DNA from: Chloroflexota bacterium
Lineage (GTDB): Bacteria; Chloroflexota; Anaerolineae; Ardenticatenales; Ardenticatenaceae
DNA: 5,933 nucleotides
NCBI GenBank assembly: GCA_003520455.1
Contig: DOUV01000995.1
Location: 1-5,933, forward strand
Reading direction: 5' to 3'
The notes below the pieces were generated by a model, which had not been told where the DNA came from, did not search any database, and saw only the letters and a list, made by a program, of their open reading frames with translations. The position numbers were made by a program, and so were the translations under genes. Shown here one piece after another: positions 1 to 5,877 of this stretch (its first letter is position 1; every line of letters starts with the position of its first letter).

Positions 1-709
1 CGGCCAGGCGCGAGCGCCGGGCATCGACCGCGGGGATGGCTCCGTTGCCGGGCAACGCGATCCCCAGGGCCTCAGCCAGTGAATTCATTGTCGACGCCGT
101 ACCCATCACCATGCAGTGGCCAGCACTGCGGACGATACCATCCTCAATCTCCTGGTAGGTTGCCAGGTCGAGGGTCCCCGCCTGAAACTCGGCCGTCAGC
201 CGCCGGCAGTCGGTGCAGGCACCCAGCACCTGGTCGCCGTAGTGGCCGTTCAACATCGGCCCGCCGCTGACCATGATCGCCGGCAGATCGGCGCTGGCGG
301 CTCCCATCAACGCCGCCGGGATCGTCTTATCACAGTTCACCAACAGCACCACGCCATCGAGGGGCTGGGCTCGAATCATCTCCTCAGTGTCCATGGCCGC
401 CAGGTTGCGGTAGAGCATAGAGGTCGGGCTGAGGAAAATCTCGCCGAGCGAGATGGTGGGAAACTCTAACGGAAAGCCCCCGGCCTGCCAGACCCCCCGC
501 TTGACCGCTTCGGCCAGCGCTCTCAGATGGCGGTTGCAGTTGTTCAGCTCGCTATAGGTGTTACAAATCCCGATGAGCGGCCGGCGCATATCCGCATCGT
601 CATAGCCCATCGACTTCGTAAAGGCGCGATGTGTAAATCCGGCTACCCCACCCTCATTGAAAAAGGTGCGGCTGCGGCCCACTCCATTTGCTTTCTTCTG
701 ATCGCTCAT
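1..709 (-). CDS. IlvD/Edd-family sugar-acid (pentonate-type) dehydratase, C-terminus cut by window edge
   Basis: Cytoplasmic dehydratase of the IlvD/Edd family, which converts aldonic acids (or dihydroxy-acids) to 2-keto-3-deoxy acids using an Fe-S cluster and Mg2+. Seen: 236 codons from ATG at 709 and open to the window edge, against about 570-600 residues for full members. Three Cys lie at C58 (NNCNRH), C126 (NCDKT) and C199 (GHCMVMGTASTM). Their spacing of 68 and 73 matches, from memory, the [2Fe-2S] ligands of L-arabinonate and D-xylonate dehydratases. D127 and K128 of the CDK motif are the expected Mg2+ ligand and carbamylated Lys. The segments RGVWQAGGFPLEFP (71-84) and GNGAIPAVDARR (221-232) also resemble pentonate dehydratases more than the valine/isoleucine enzyme. 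The catalytic Ser lies in the missing half. Its ATG overlaps the stop of the 41-codon gene upstream (ATGA), and there is no strong ribosome binding site of its own, so translation is probably coupled. The exact substrate (arabonate, xylonate, ribonate, hexonate) cannot be read from the sequence. Confidence 0.93.
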   Translation of the reverse strand, partial: MSDQKKANGVGRSRTFFNEGGVAGFTHRAFTKSMGYDDADMRRPLIGICNTYSELNNCNRHLRALAEAVKRGVWQAGGFPLEFPTISLGEIFLSPTSMLYRNLAAMDTEEMIRAQPLDGVVLLVNCDKTIPAALMGAASADLPAIMVSGGPMLNGHYGDQVLGACTDCRRLTAEFQAGTLDLATYQEIEDGIVRSAGHCMVMGTASTMNSLAEALGIALPGNGAIPAVDARRSRLA

Positions 710-831
710 TCTGACTTTCTTTCGCGGAGCCCGCGCGCGACCGCCGAGAGCTGGGCCTCATTCAGCCGCAAGTGCGAGGCTTCGGCCAGGAGTCGCTCCA
801 CCTCCTCCCAGCGGCTGGCGTAGGTGATCAT
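706..831 (-). CDS. 41-residue small protein, unrecognised, bridging gene between NDT-fold and dehydratase genes
   Basis: A short open frame exactly fills the gap between two larger genes. Its ATG (831-829) overlaps the TGA of the upstream gene, and its own TGA (708-706) overlaps the ATG of the dehydratase, giving an ATGA junction at both ends. A clean AAGGAG lies 8 bases before the ATG. The protein begins MITYASRWEEVERLLAEASH and ends in LRERKSE. It is charged, has no signal peptide or membrane segment, and looks like one or two amphipathic helices with Leu/Val/Ala spacing. The pattern vaguely recalls small GatC- or AtzG-like helical partner subunits, but that is only an impression. Its role is unknown. 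It may be a subunit of a neighbouring enzyme or simply a coupling cistron carrying ribosomes into the dehydratase, which has a weak site of its own. Confidence rests on the start and stop architecture, not on homology. Confidence 0.62.
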   Translation of the reverse strand: MITYASRWEEVERLLAEASHLRLNEAQLSAVARGLRERKSE

Positions 832-1319
832 GGTCCCGGCTCCTTCAGCAAGCCGGCAGCCGCGAGCTCACGCTCCCAGCGCGCCAGCTGCTCCAGCACT
901 CCATCGATCGAGGGATAGACCTGGCCGCGCTTCTCGACACATCCGAGGGTAAAGAAGTTGATTCTCTCGCCGGCCCCACCCATGTCGCGCCGGCGGGGCC
1001 GTTCATCCGTCAAGATTCCGAGGATCCCCTTCTTGGTTGGGTCGTGATTCGCTAACTCGTAGAAGATGCCCATCTCGCACGCGGTGCCGCTGCTGACGTC
1101 TGGATCATCGAGCAGGGCGACCAGGGCATTCGCCCAGCGCACACCCTCCAGGTCAACCCGGAAGACCTCCCGGGGCACACTCCTCGACTGGCGCGCATTG
1201 TGCTCCTGTTCCTGTGGAACGAAACAGTCGTGCCCGGCCTCCCGCAGGCGGCGGACATTCTCGGCATGGAACGCGCGGTGGGCAGGGCTAAAGAGCGGAC
1301 CTGCGATGTACAGTCGCAT
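828..1319 (-). CDS. Nucleoside 2-deoxyribosyltransferase-fold protein (third paralogue, catalytic Glu present)
   Basis: A 163-residue cytoplasmic protein of the nucleoside 2-deoxyribosyltransferase superfamily (PF05014-like). Members swap bases between 2'-deoxynucleosides or hydrolyse N-glycosidic bonds of nucleosides or nucleotides (DNPH1/Rcl, MilB/BlsM) through a covalent Glu-sugar intermediate. Seen: N-terminal LYIAGPLF with Y4; Asp cluster D71, D72, D74; SSGTACEMG with the expected nucleophile at E82; and INFFTLG with N121 at the position of the conserved Asn. Family members often have Asp six residues before the Glu; here it is S76, hinting at different base recognition or hydrolase activity (inference). 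About half the residues match the first paralogue by eye. ATG at 1319 follows the upstream TAA by 2 bases, with GGGGAG 7 bases before it. The stop overlaps the start of the 41-codon gene. Substrate unknown. Confidence 0.85.
   Translation of the reverse strand: MRLYIAGPLFSPAHRAFHAENVRRLREAGHDCFVPQEQEHNARQSRSVPREVFRVDLEGVRWANALVALLDDPDVSSGTACEMGIFYELANHDPTKKGILGILTDERPRRRDMGGAGERINFFTLGCVEKRGQVYPSIDGVLEQLARWERELAAAGLLKEPGP
840..845 (-). promoter_or_regulatory. Ribosome binding site (AAGGAG) for the 41-codon gene
   Basis: On the minus strand AAGGAG stands 8 bases upstream of ATG 831-829, inside the last codons of the NDT-fold gene. This is a consensus position and is the main reason to accept the small gene rather than treat the interval as spacer. 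Confidence 0.65.
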
Positions 1320-1321
1320 GG

Positions 1322-1777
1322 TTAGACTCCCCCCGATTCGAGCGCATCCATGGCGGCCCGGAAACTGGGGTAGACCTGGCCCAACTCCAGGATGCTCTGC
1401 CGGATCTGGGGCGTGAGTGCCCGGTCACCACCACTCCAATCCCAGCCCGCTACCCGCGTGTCATGGAGAATCCCGATGATCCGGCGCGGGTAGCTCCCCT
1501 CGCGGGCATGCGCGTGGAACGCACCGATCTGAGCCGCGACGGCATCGTCAACAGTATAGCCATCGAGCACGGCCATCAGCAAACCCGCCTCGCGCAGCGC
1601 CTGGTAGGTCGCCTCAAAGTCGAACCGGTCGGCGGCGCTCGGCGTCTCCGGCGCTTGCCAGCCGCCCTCGTGCGGGACGAAAACCTCGTGGCCGCTCCGG
1701 CGGAGCGTTGCCGCTGCGTTCGAGATATACTCGCGGGCGTACGGGGTCGCCGACGGCCCGGTCAAGACGATTTTCAT
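1322..1777 (-). CDS. Degenerate NDT-fold paralogue lacking the catalytic Glu (Gln83)
   Basis: A 151-residue homologue of the two flanking NDT-fold proteins. It shares the N-terminal KIVLTGPSATPY strand and turn, GHEVFVPHE (29-37), RRIIGIL (98-104) and GQVYPS (133-138). Key residues differ: the nucleophile position is Gln (AAQIG, Q83; codon CAG), the N-terminal Tyr is V4, and the conserved Asn position aligns with T122. It does keep D77 six residues before the Gln, a position where the two flanking paralogues have Cys or Ser. It is intact and tightly packed, so it is not a decaying gene: its ATG overlaps the upstream TGA (ATGA at 1777-1774), with GGGAGGG 8 bases upstream. An upstream in-frame extension to 1882 exists, but it lies inside the neighbour's coding frame, so the ATGA start is chosen. 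Likely a non-catalytic or altered-activity subunit, perhaps assembling with its neighbours (inference). Confidence 0.82.
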   Translation of the reverse strand: MKIVLTGPSATPYAREYISNAAATLRRSGHEVFVPHEGGWQAPETPSAADRFDFEATYQALREAGLLMAVLDGYTVDDAVAAQIGAFHAHAREGSYPRRIIGILHDTRVAGWDWSGGDRALTPQIRQSILELGQVYPSFRAAMDALESGGV

Positions 1778-2277
1778 CGGACCAACCCTCCCGTTGGCAT
1801 CGTGCGACCCTGCTCCCAGGCATGCAGGTGGGCAATGATGTCGTCCAGCGTGCGATAGACAGTCCCGACATCCAGGATACAACCCAGGGTGAACGCATTC
1901 ACTGCCGGTACCCCAGCCGCCGCCCGCCGGTAGGCACGATCGTCGGTGAGCAGTCCCAGAACGCCTTTCTTGTTCGGATCGTGCTGCTTCATCGCCCAGA
2001 AAAGGCCAATCTCACAGGCCAACCCGCTGCAGATATCAGGACCGTCCAGCAACGCCACCACGGCGTCGGCCTCAGCCACCATCTCGTAATCCATATCGAA
2101 GATGGCCACCGCTGTCTTGGGCGTGCCGGTGTCCCACTCGAAAGCACGTGTGAGACTCCGCTCGTGCGGCACCAGACAGATAAGCCCCTCGCTCCGCAGT
2201 CGGGCCGCATTGCGGGCATGCAATGCCCGCTGATACGGTGTGAAGAGGGGACCGGCAATGTACAGTTTCAGTGCCAC
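1774..2277 (-). CDS. Nucleoside 2-deoxyribosyltransferase-fold protein (first paralogue, catalytic Glu present)
   Basis: A 167-residue cytoplasmic protein, the first of three tandem NDT-fold genes. Seen: LYIAGPLFTPYQRALHAR with Y6, an acidic patch D61, D63 and D71, LLDGPDICSGLACEIG with the expected nucleophile E89, PNKKGVLGLLTDD (101-113), and VNAFTLG with N127. The Asp frequently found six residues before the Glu is C83 here. Known of the family: base exchange or N-glycoside hydrolysis on nucleosides and nucleotides. Which of these applies here is not visible. The start is GTG at 2277, chosen because GGAG lies 7 bases upstream and the LYIAGPLF strand follows at once, as in the third paralogue. 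It begins 19 bases after the MalG-like permease stop and ends with an ATGA overlap, tying this trio to the importer operon. Confidence 0.85.
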   Translation of the reverse strand: MALKLYIAGPLFTPYQRALHARNAARLRSEGLICLVPHERSLTRAFEWDTGTPKTAVAIFDMDYEMVAEADAVVALLDGPDICSGLACEIGLFWAMKQHDPNKKGVLGLLTDDRAYRRAAAGVPAVNAFTLGCILDVGTVYRTLDDIIAHLHAWEQGRTMPTGGLVR

Positions 2278-2296
2278 AGCAACACTCCAATCTCTC

Positions 2297-3223
2297 TCAG
2301 CCCTTGAGCCCGCTCATCACCACCCCACGCACGTAGTACCGCTGCAGCAAGAGAAATAGCAGTATGATCGGGAGCGTCGCAAAGGTACTGGCGGCAAACG
2401 TCAACCCCCACTGCGTCTGGACCTCTGTGGCAAATGTGGCAATCGCCACCTGGACGACCCGTTTTTCCGGTCCCGGCGCGACGATGAGCGGCCAGAAGAA
2501 AGCATCCCAACTCGCTTGAAAGCGGATCAGGGCAAACGTGATCAGCGCCGGGATCGCATTGGGGATCACCACGTAGCGAAAGGCGCTCAGGTGCGAACAG
2601 CCGTCGATGCGAGCGGCATCCACCAGGTCACGCGGAATGTCCAGGAAAAACTGGCGCAGCAGGAAGATGCCCAACGCATTGGCAATCCACGGCACGATGA
2701 GCGCCTGGTAGGTATCGACCCAATTGAGGGTCTTCATCTCCAGGTAGAGCGGGATTGCCAACGCTTCAAAAGGAATAATCATCGTACTCAGGAAGAGAGC
2801 GAAGAGCACATTCCGGCCTGGGAAGTCCAACCGGGCAAAGGCGTAGGCCGCCATCGCATTGACGACCAGACTGCTCAGCGTCACAGCGACTGCAACAAAG
2901 ACACTATTGGCAATGTAGTGCGTGAAAGGAAAGGGATTGAGCGCCATCAGCCCTCGATAATTTTCAAGCGTCCAGGTCTGCGGAATGAACGTCTTCCAGT
3001 TCAATGGATAGATGTATTGGAAGATCTCAAGCTGAGGCTTGAACGAGGCCAGAAACATCCAGAGAAATGGGATGATGAAAAAGAGCGCCGCAAGCGTCAT
3101 GAGTACGTACCGCACGCCCCCCACCAACCAGCCCCACCAGCCGCGCGCCAGCCGGCCGCCCGCCGGTCGCTCAGCCTGATCACGGGCCACCGCCGCGGAA
3201 TCAAACGCGGGTCCAATCGCCAC
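2297..3223 (-). CDS. ABC sugar importer permease, MalG/UgpE type (CUT1)
   Basis: A 308-residue inner-membrane permease, the second of a pair forming the channel of a carbohydrate ABC importer. Seen: a hydrophilic N-terminal tail of about 36 residues, then six likely membrane segments near 37-59, 105-128, 138-161, 172-193, 222-246 and 275-296. The EAA-loop motif DAARIDGCSHLSAFRYVVIP (202-221) contacts the ATPase, and the C-terminus QRYYVRGVVMSGLKG is typical of MalG-like permeases. The start is GTG at 3223, supported by AAAGGAGGAG at 3238-3229, 5 bases upstream. It follows the MalF-like permease by 30 bases. No ATPase gene accompanies the pair here, so a shared MsmX/MalK-type ATPase encoded elsewhere is likely (inference). 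Substrate cannot be read from the permease. Confidence 0.95.
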   Translation of the reverse strand: MAIGPAFDSAAVARDQAERPAGGRLARGWWGWLVGGVRYVLMTLAALFFIIPFLWMFLASFKPQLEIFQYIYPLNWKTFIPQTWTLENYRGLMALNPFPFTHYIANSVFVAVAVTLSSLVVNAMAAYAFARLDFPGRNVLFALFLSTMIIPFEALAIPLYLEMKTLNWVDTYQALIVPWIANALGIFLLRQFFLDIPRDLVDAARIDGCSHLSAFRYVVIPNAIPALITFALIRFQASWDAFFWPLIVAPGPEKRVVQVAIATFATEVQTQWGLTFAASTFATLPIILLFLLLQRYYVRGVVMSGLKG

Positions 3224-3242
3224 CAGTTCTCCTCCTTTCCTT

Positions 3243-3268
3243 AGTATTCCACGTCAGTATTCGACGTC
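3243..3268 (-). repeat. 13-bp tandem duplication across the MalF-like permease stop codon
   Basis: Two adjacent 13-base copies, 3243-3255 and 3256-3268 on the plus strand (AGTATTCCACGTC and AGTATTCGACGTC), differ at one base. Read on the minus strand each encodes Asp-Val-Glu-Tyr followed by a stop: TGA for the copy in use, and TAA for the second copy, which is shifted in frame. It appears to be a short slippage duplication that replaced the original TAA stop with TGA without changing the protein end. Confidence 0.8.
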
Positions 3269-4147
3269 ACTGCGGAACAACCGGAACTGAATCGCCGTCA
3301 GCACCAGCACCAGTCCCAACAGCAGAAATGAGAGCGCTGAGGCGTAGCCCAGCTTGAAGTACCGAAAGGCAGACTGGAAGATGTAGAAGACAAGCGTTTG
3401 CGTGCTGTCGGCGGGACCACCATCCGTCATGACGTAGATCGGCGTAAAGACCTTGAACGCACTGATGGTGCTCAGAACGACCACGAAAAGGAGCGCCCGG
3501 CGAATAAGCGGAACGGTGATATGGCGGAACGAGTGCCAGCCGGTCGCCCCGTCGATCCCCGCAGCCTCGTAGAGGTCCTCCGGGATGTTGTTGAGACCTC
3601 CAAGCAAGACCAGCATCGAGAAGCCAACTTCCTTCCACACACCAAGAATGACGATGCTCCACAGCGCCAGGTGAGGGCTCGTCAGCCACTGTTGAGGTGG
3701 CAAGTCAAACGTCCGCAACACGCTGTTGATCAACCCGTTGTCGGTGTGATACATGATTTTCCACACTGTCGACACAACGACCAGCGAGGTCACGACAGGC
3801 AGGAAGTAGGCTGAACGGAAAAAAGCCACACCCGGCAGATAGTCACGGATCAACAGCGCCAGCACCAACGCCAGGACCACCTGCAAAATCACCAGGCCAA
3901 CGCTGTAGACGGCAGTGTTGATTAGTGCCCTGGCAAAGACCGGATCACCCAATGCAGTGGTATAGTTTCTCAGACCCACGAAGGTGCGTTGAGTTGAGAG
4001 CAGGGGGGCGTCGAAGAAGCTGATCTGGAAGGCCTGCACGATCGGGAGGAAGGAAAAGGCCACCAGGCCCACCAGGGCTGGTAAGATGAGAATGAAGGCG
4101 GCTCGATATTCTTCCCACTTGAGACCATACAGGCGCCGGCTTCCCAT
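3254..4147 (-). CDS. ABC sugar importer permease, MalF/UgpA type (CUT1)
   Basis: A 297-residue inner-membrane permease, partner of the following MalG-like gene. Seen: cytoplasmic start MGSRRLYGLKWEEYRAA, then likely membrane segments near 16-38, 78-100, 108-132, 160-184, 217-240 and 266-288. The EAA-loop motif EAAGIDGATGWHSFRHITVP lies at 194-213, and YVMTDGGPADSTQTLVFYI (238-256) is a hallmark of this subfamily. ATG at 4147 is chosen. The frame stays open upstream to a GTG at 4240, but that extension runs through a perfect inverted repeat and adds 31 residues unlike a permease N-terminus. AGGAGAGG lies about 10 bases before the ATG. The gene is separated from the binding-protein gene by 201 bases. 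A small duplication overlaps its stop. As in other CUT1 systems it would form a heterodimeric pore with the next permease. Confidence 0.95.
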   Translation of the reverse strand: MGSRRLYGLKWEEYRAAFILILPALVGLVAFSFLPIVQAFQISFFDAPLLSTQRTFVGLRNYTTALGDPVFARALINTAVYSVGLVILQVVLALVLALLIRDYLPGVAFFRSAYFLPVVTSLVVVSTVWKIMYHTDNGLINSVLRTFDLPPQQWLTSPHLALWSIVILGVWKEVGFSMLVLLGGLNNIPEDLYEAAGIDGATGWHSFRHITVPLIRRALLFVVVLSTISAFKVFTPIYVMTDGGPADSTQTLVFYIFQSAFRYFKLGYASALSFLLLGLVLVLTAIQFRLFRSDVEY

Positions 4148-4170
4148 ATCACACCATCCTCTCCTGGAAG

Positions 4171-4199
4171 CCGGGTCTGGGGCGACGCCCCAGACCCGG
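4171..4199 (-). repeat. Perfect 14-bp inverted repeat (hairpin) between binding-protein and permease genes
   Basis: Arm CCGGGTCTGGGGCG (4171-4184), a single A, then its exact complement (4186-4199). In RNA it would fold into a very stable GC-rich hairpin. It lies 150 bases past the binding-protein stop and ends about 4 bases before the permease ribosome binding site. No T-run follows on either strand, so it is not a standard terminator. The position matches the intercistronic stem-loops that protect the 3' end of binding-protein mRNA and lower expression of downstream permeases in malEFG-like operons (known for those operons; inferred here). The rest of the 201-base gap (4148-4348) holds only a weaker bulged stem at 4260-4280 and no convincing small gene. 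Confidence 0.75.
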
Positions 4200-4348
4200 T
4201 AACCTCTCCAAGATCCAGACCAGCCACGGGCACAAAACACAGCCTGAAAGCCTGGCCCCCTCGCTACTGAGCACAGTGAGGATCGACAGCGTCTCCACTG
4301 GAGCGCCGCTCAAGCCACGAGCAGCGGGCTGAGCTCCTCCGCCACACG

Positions 4349-5689
4349 TCAGTGGCCCAACTCGGCGTCGAGTTTCTTTGCTGCGGCATCAAGGGTCGTC
4401 TGCGGATCTTGCCCGATGGCGATGGCGGTGATAGCCTGTTGGAAGGTGTCGTAGAAGAAGGTATAGCTCGGCACCGGCGGGCGGTTGGCCGCGCATTGCT
4501 GCAATTCGTCCATGAAAATGTTCCAGGGATACTCTTTGAACTTGGGCGAACTCTCGATCACCGACTTACGGGCCGGCAGATATCCGCTCTTCTCGACCCA
4601 CTCGGCGTGCTTCTCGCGCGTGATCCAATCGGTAAAGAGCCAGGCCTCTTCCGCGTGCCGAGTCTTGGAGGAGATCGCGACGTTCCAGCCGCCGGTCATG
4701 ACCGAACACTGCTTGTCTCGAAACAGTGGGACGACGGTGTATTTGAAGTCGGGAAACTTTTCATCCAGGACCGGACGGAAGGAACTGGGTGCCTGGAAGA
4801 TCGCGATCTTCCCTGTCGGGAAGCCATCAGGGATCGGCTCGACCGAGATAACCTTGTGTTTGGTAAAAAGATCTCCGTACCAGGTCAATGCTTCGACCGT
4901 CGTTGGGCTATTGAGGTAGCTACTGGCTTTTGTCAGGTCGTCGGAGAGGACCTGGCCGCCATGCTGATAGACCACCGGGAGTACCGACCAGTCTCCAAGC
5001 TGACGCTGCACACCGAACCCCCATACTTCAGTTTGATCGCCAGACCGTTTGGTGAGCTTCGTGGCCGCATCGACGAACTCATCCCAGGTCCAGGCGTCAT
5101 CGAGCGAGCTGGGGAGGTCAATCCCCGCCGCCTGCGCCATCTCGGTGTTGACGTAGAGGGCTTCGGTCAGCTGGTGCATCGGGACAGCGTAGGTCTTGCC
5201 CTGATACGTCGGTTCTTTCCAGGCTGAAGCCAAGTAGTCGTTGCGGTTTTCCTCGGTGATATACTTGTCCAGAGGCATCAGGGCACCCTGCTGGGCGAAC
5301 GAAGCGGTGCGCACGTCCATCCAGAAAACATCGGGCGCCTCCCCGCCGGCGAAGGCGGTCGAGACCTTCTGGTGGTATTCGTTGAAGGGGAACGAGTCAA
5401 GCTGAATCTTGATATTGGGGTGAGCCTGCTCGAAAGAGGCAATCAGATCCTGCATGGCTGAGACCAGCAGGTTATCCTGCTGCATCCAAAACTTGAGGGT
5501 GACCTGCTGCCCTGAAGCCGGCGCGGCGGTTGGCGCCGCGCCCGCCGGGGTACTTGCCGCCTCTTTCTGAGAACCTGTTTGGGCCGGCGGCGCCGCTGCC
5601 TGCCCACCACACGCGACAAGCAGCAGGGCGACGATCAGCCCGACACTGATGAGCGACCAGCGACGGCCGAAAGGCTCAATGCGGTGCAT
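4349..5689 (-). CDS. ABC importer solute-binding lipoprotein, extracellular sugar-binding family 1
   Basis: A 446-residue membrane-anchored binding protein that captures substrate outside the membrane and delivers it to the two permeases. Seen: basic n-region with RR at 9-10, hydrophobic stretch 12-26 and lipobox LVAC with lipidated C27. An Ala/Pro/Thr/Gln linker runs to about residue 62, then the mature domain opens with VTLKFWMQQDN (63-73). Family-1 hallmarks follow: SFEQAHPNIKIQLD (85-98), GGEAPDVFWMD (115-125), KTYAVPMHQLTEALYVNTEM (165-184), WTWDEFVDAA (200-209), GKIAIFQAPS (293-302), TGGWNVAISSKTRHAEEAW (332-350), and a C-terminal helix DAAAKKLDAEL. ATG at 5689 is preferred over the in-frame upstream ATG at 5725, because AAGGAGGAG sits 6 bases before it and the upstream extension would spoil the short basic n-region. 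Aromatic residues (many Trp and Tyr) suit sugar stacking. Substrate is not identifiable. First gene of the operon. Confidence 0.95.
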   Translation of the reverse strand: MHRIEPFGRRWSLISVGLIVALLLVACGGQAAAPPAQTGSQKEAASTPAGAAPTAAPASGQQVTLKFWMQQDNLLVSAMQDLIASFEQAHPNIKIQLDSFPFNEYHQKVSTAFAGGEAPDVFWMDVRTASFAQQGALMPLDKYITEENRNDYLASAWKEPTYQGKTYAVPMHQLTEALYVNTEMAQAAGIDLPSSLDDAWTWDEFVDAATKLTKRSGDQTEVWGFGVQRQLGDWSVLPVVYQHGGQVLSDDLTKASSYLNSPTTVEALTWYGDLFTKHKVISVEPIPDGFPTGKIAIFQAPSSFRPVLDEKFPDFKYTVVPLFRDKQCSVMTGGWNVAISSKTRHAEEAWLFTDWITREKHAEWVEKSGYLPARKSVIESSPKFKEYPWNIFMDELQQCAANRPPVPSYTFFYDTFQQAITAIAIGQDPQTTLDAAAKKLDAELGH

Positions 5690-5695
5690 GAGAAT

Positions 5696-5704
5696 CTCCT
5701 CCTT
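5696..5704 (-). promoter_or_regulatory. Ribosome binding site (AAGGAGGAG) fixing the binding-protein start
   Basis: AAGGAGGAG on the minus strand, 6 bases before ATG 5689-5687. It lies inside the longer frame that starts at 5725 and decides for the shorter start. Confidence 0.8.
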
Positions 5705-5782
5705 CTCCAATAATAAAGCGATCATCCCGGGAGAATGGGCCGAGAACCGAGATCACAGCTCCCCAAGGCAGGAACTGCGGGA

Positions 5783-5816
5783 GCGCAAAGAAACTCAGCG
5801 CAGCAGGCCTGCGCTG
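5783..5816 (-). terminator. GC-rich hairpin with trailing T-rich stretch, possible terminator or leader attenuator
   Basis: Minus-strand arms CAGCGCAG and CTGCGCTG (5816-5809 and 5803-5796) form a perfect 8-bp stem around a 5-base loop, followed two bases later by TTTCTTT. An alternative 10-base palindrome GCAGGCCTGC overlaps the loop. This resembles a weak intrinsic terminator for a leftward gene ending just right of it, or an attenuator in the 5' leader of this operon. The T-run is interrupted and offset, so termination is uncertain. The rest of 5690-5877 shows no convincing -35/-10 pair; an AT-rich patch at 5709-5717 lies too close to the ribosome binding site to be the -10. Confidence 0.35.
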
Positions 5817-5877
5817 CCTCAAGTCTTCAGGCACTGGCTGGGTGCGCCAACCGTCAACCGACGGCGGACGGCCGATT

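Noticed and set aside
116..823. Long open frames on the plus strand opposite the dehydratase and the small gene
   Set aside because: They are antisense shadows: no domain is recognisable in their translations, while the minus strand carries a clear IlvD/Edd protein with all expected motifs.
1778..1882. Longer version of the middle NDT-fold gene starting at 1882
   Set aside because: The extra 35 residues are an out-of-frame reading of the first paralogue's C-terminus. The ATGA junction start has a proper ribosome binding site and aligns with family N-termini.
4148..4240. N-terminal extension of the MalF-like permease to a GTG at 4240
   Set aside because: It would run through the perfect inverted repeat and add 31 residues without family character. 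A ribosome binding site and a typical permease start lie at 4147.
4260..4280. Bulged stem CTCACTG/CAGT-AGC-GAG after the binding-protein gene as a terminator
   Set aside because: Short paired arms, a 3-base bulge and no T-run downstream. It is within what chance gives in GC-rich spacer.
5709..5717. TATTAT as a -10 box for the operon
   Set aside because: Transcription would start within or next to the ribosome binding site, and no acceptable -35 lies 16-18 bases upstream.
5851..5864. CCGTC-AACC-GACGG inverted repeat as a regulator operator
   Set aside because: Only 5-bp arms, a single copy, and not positioned at a recognisable promoter.
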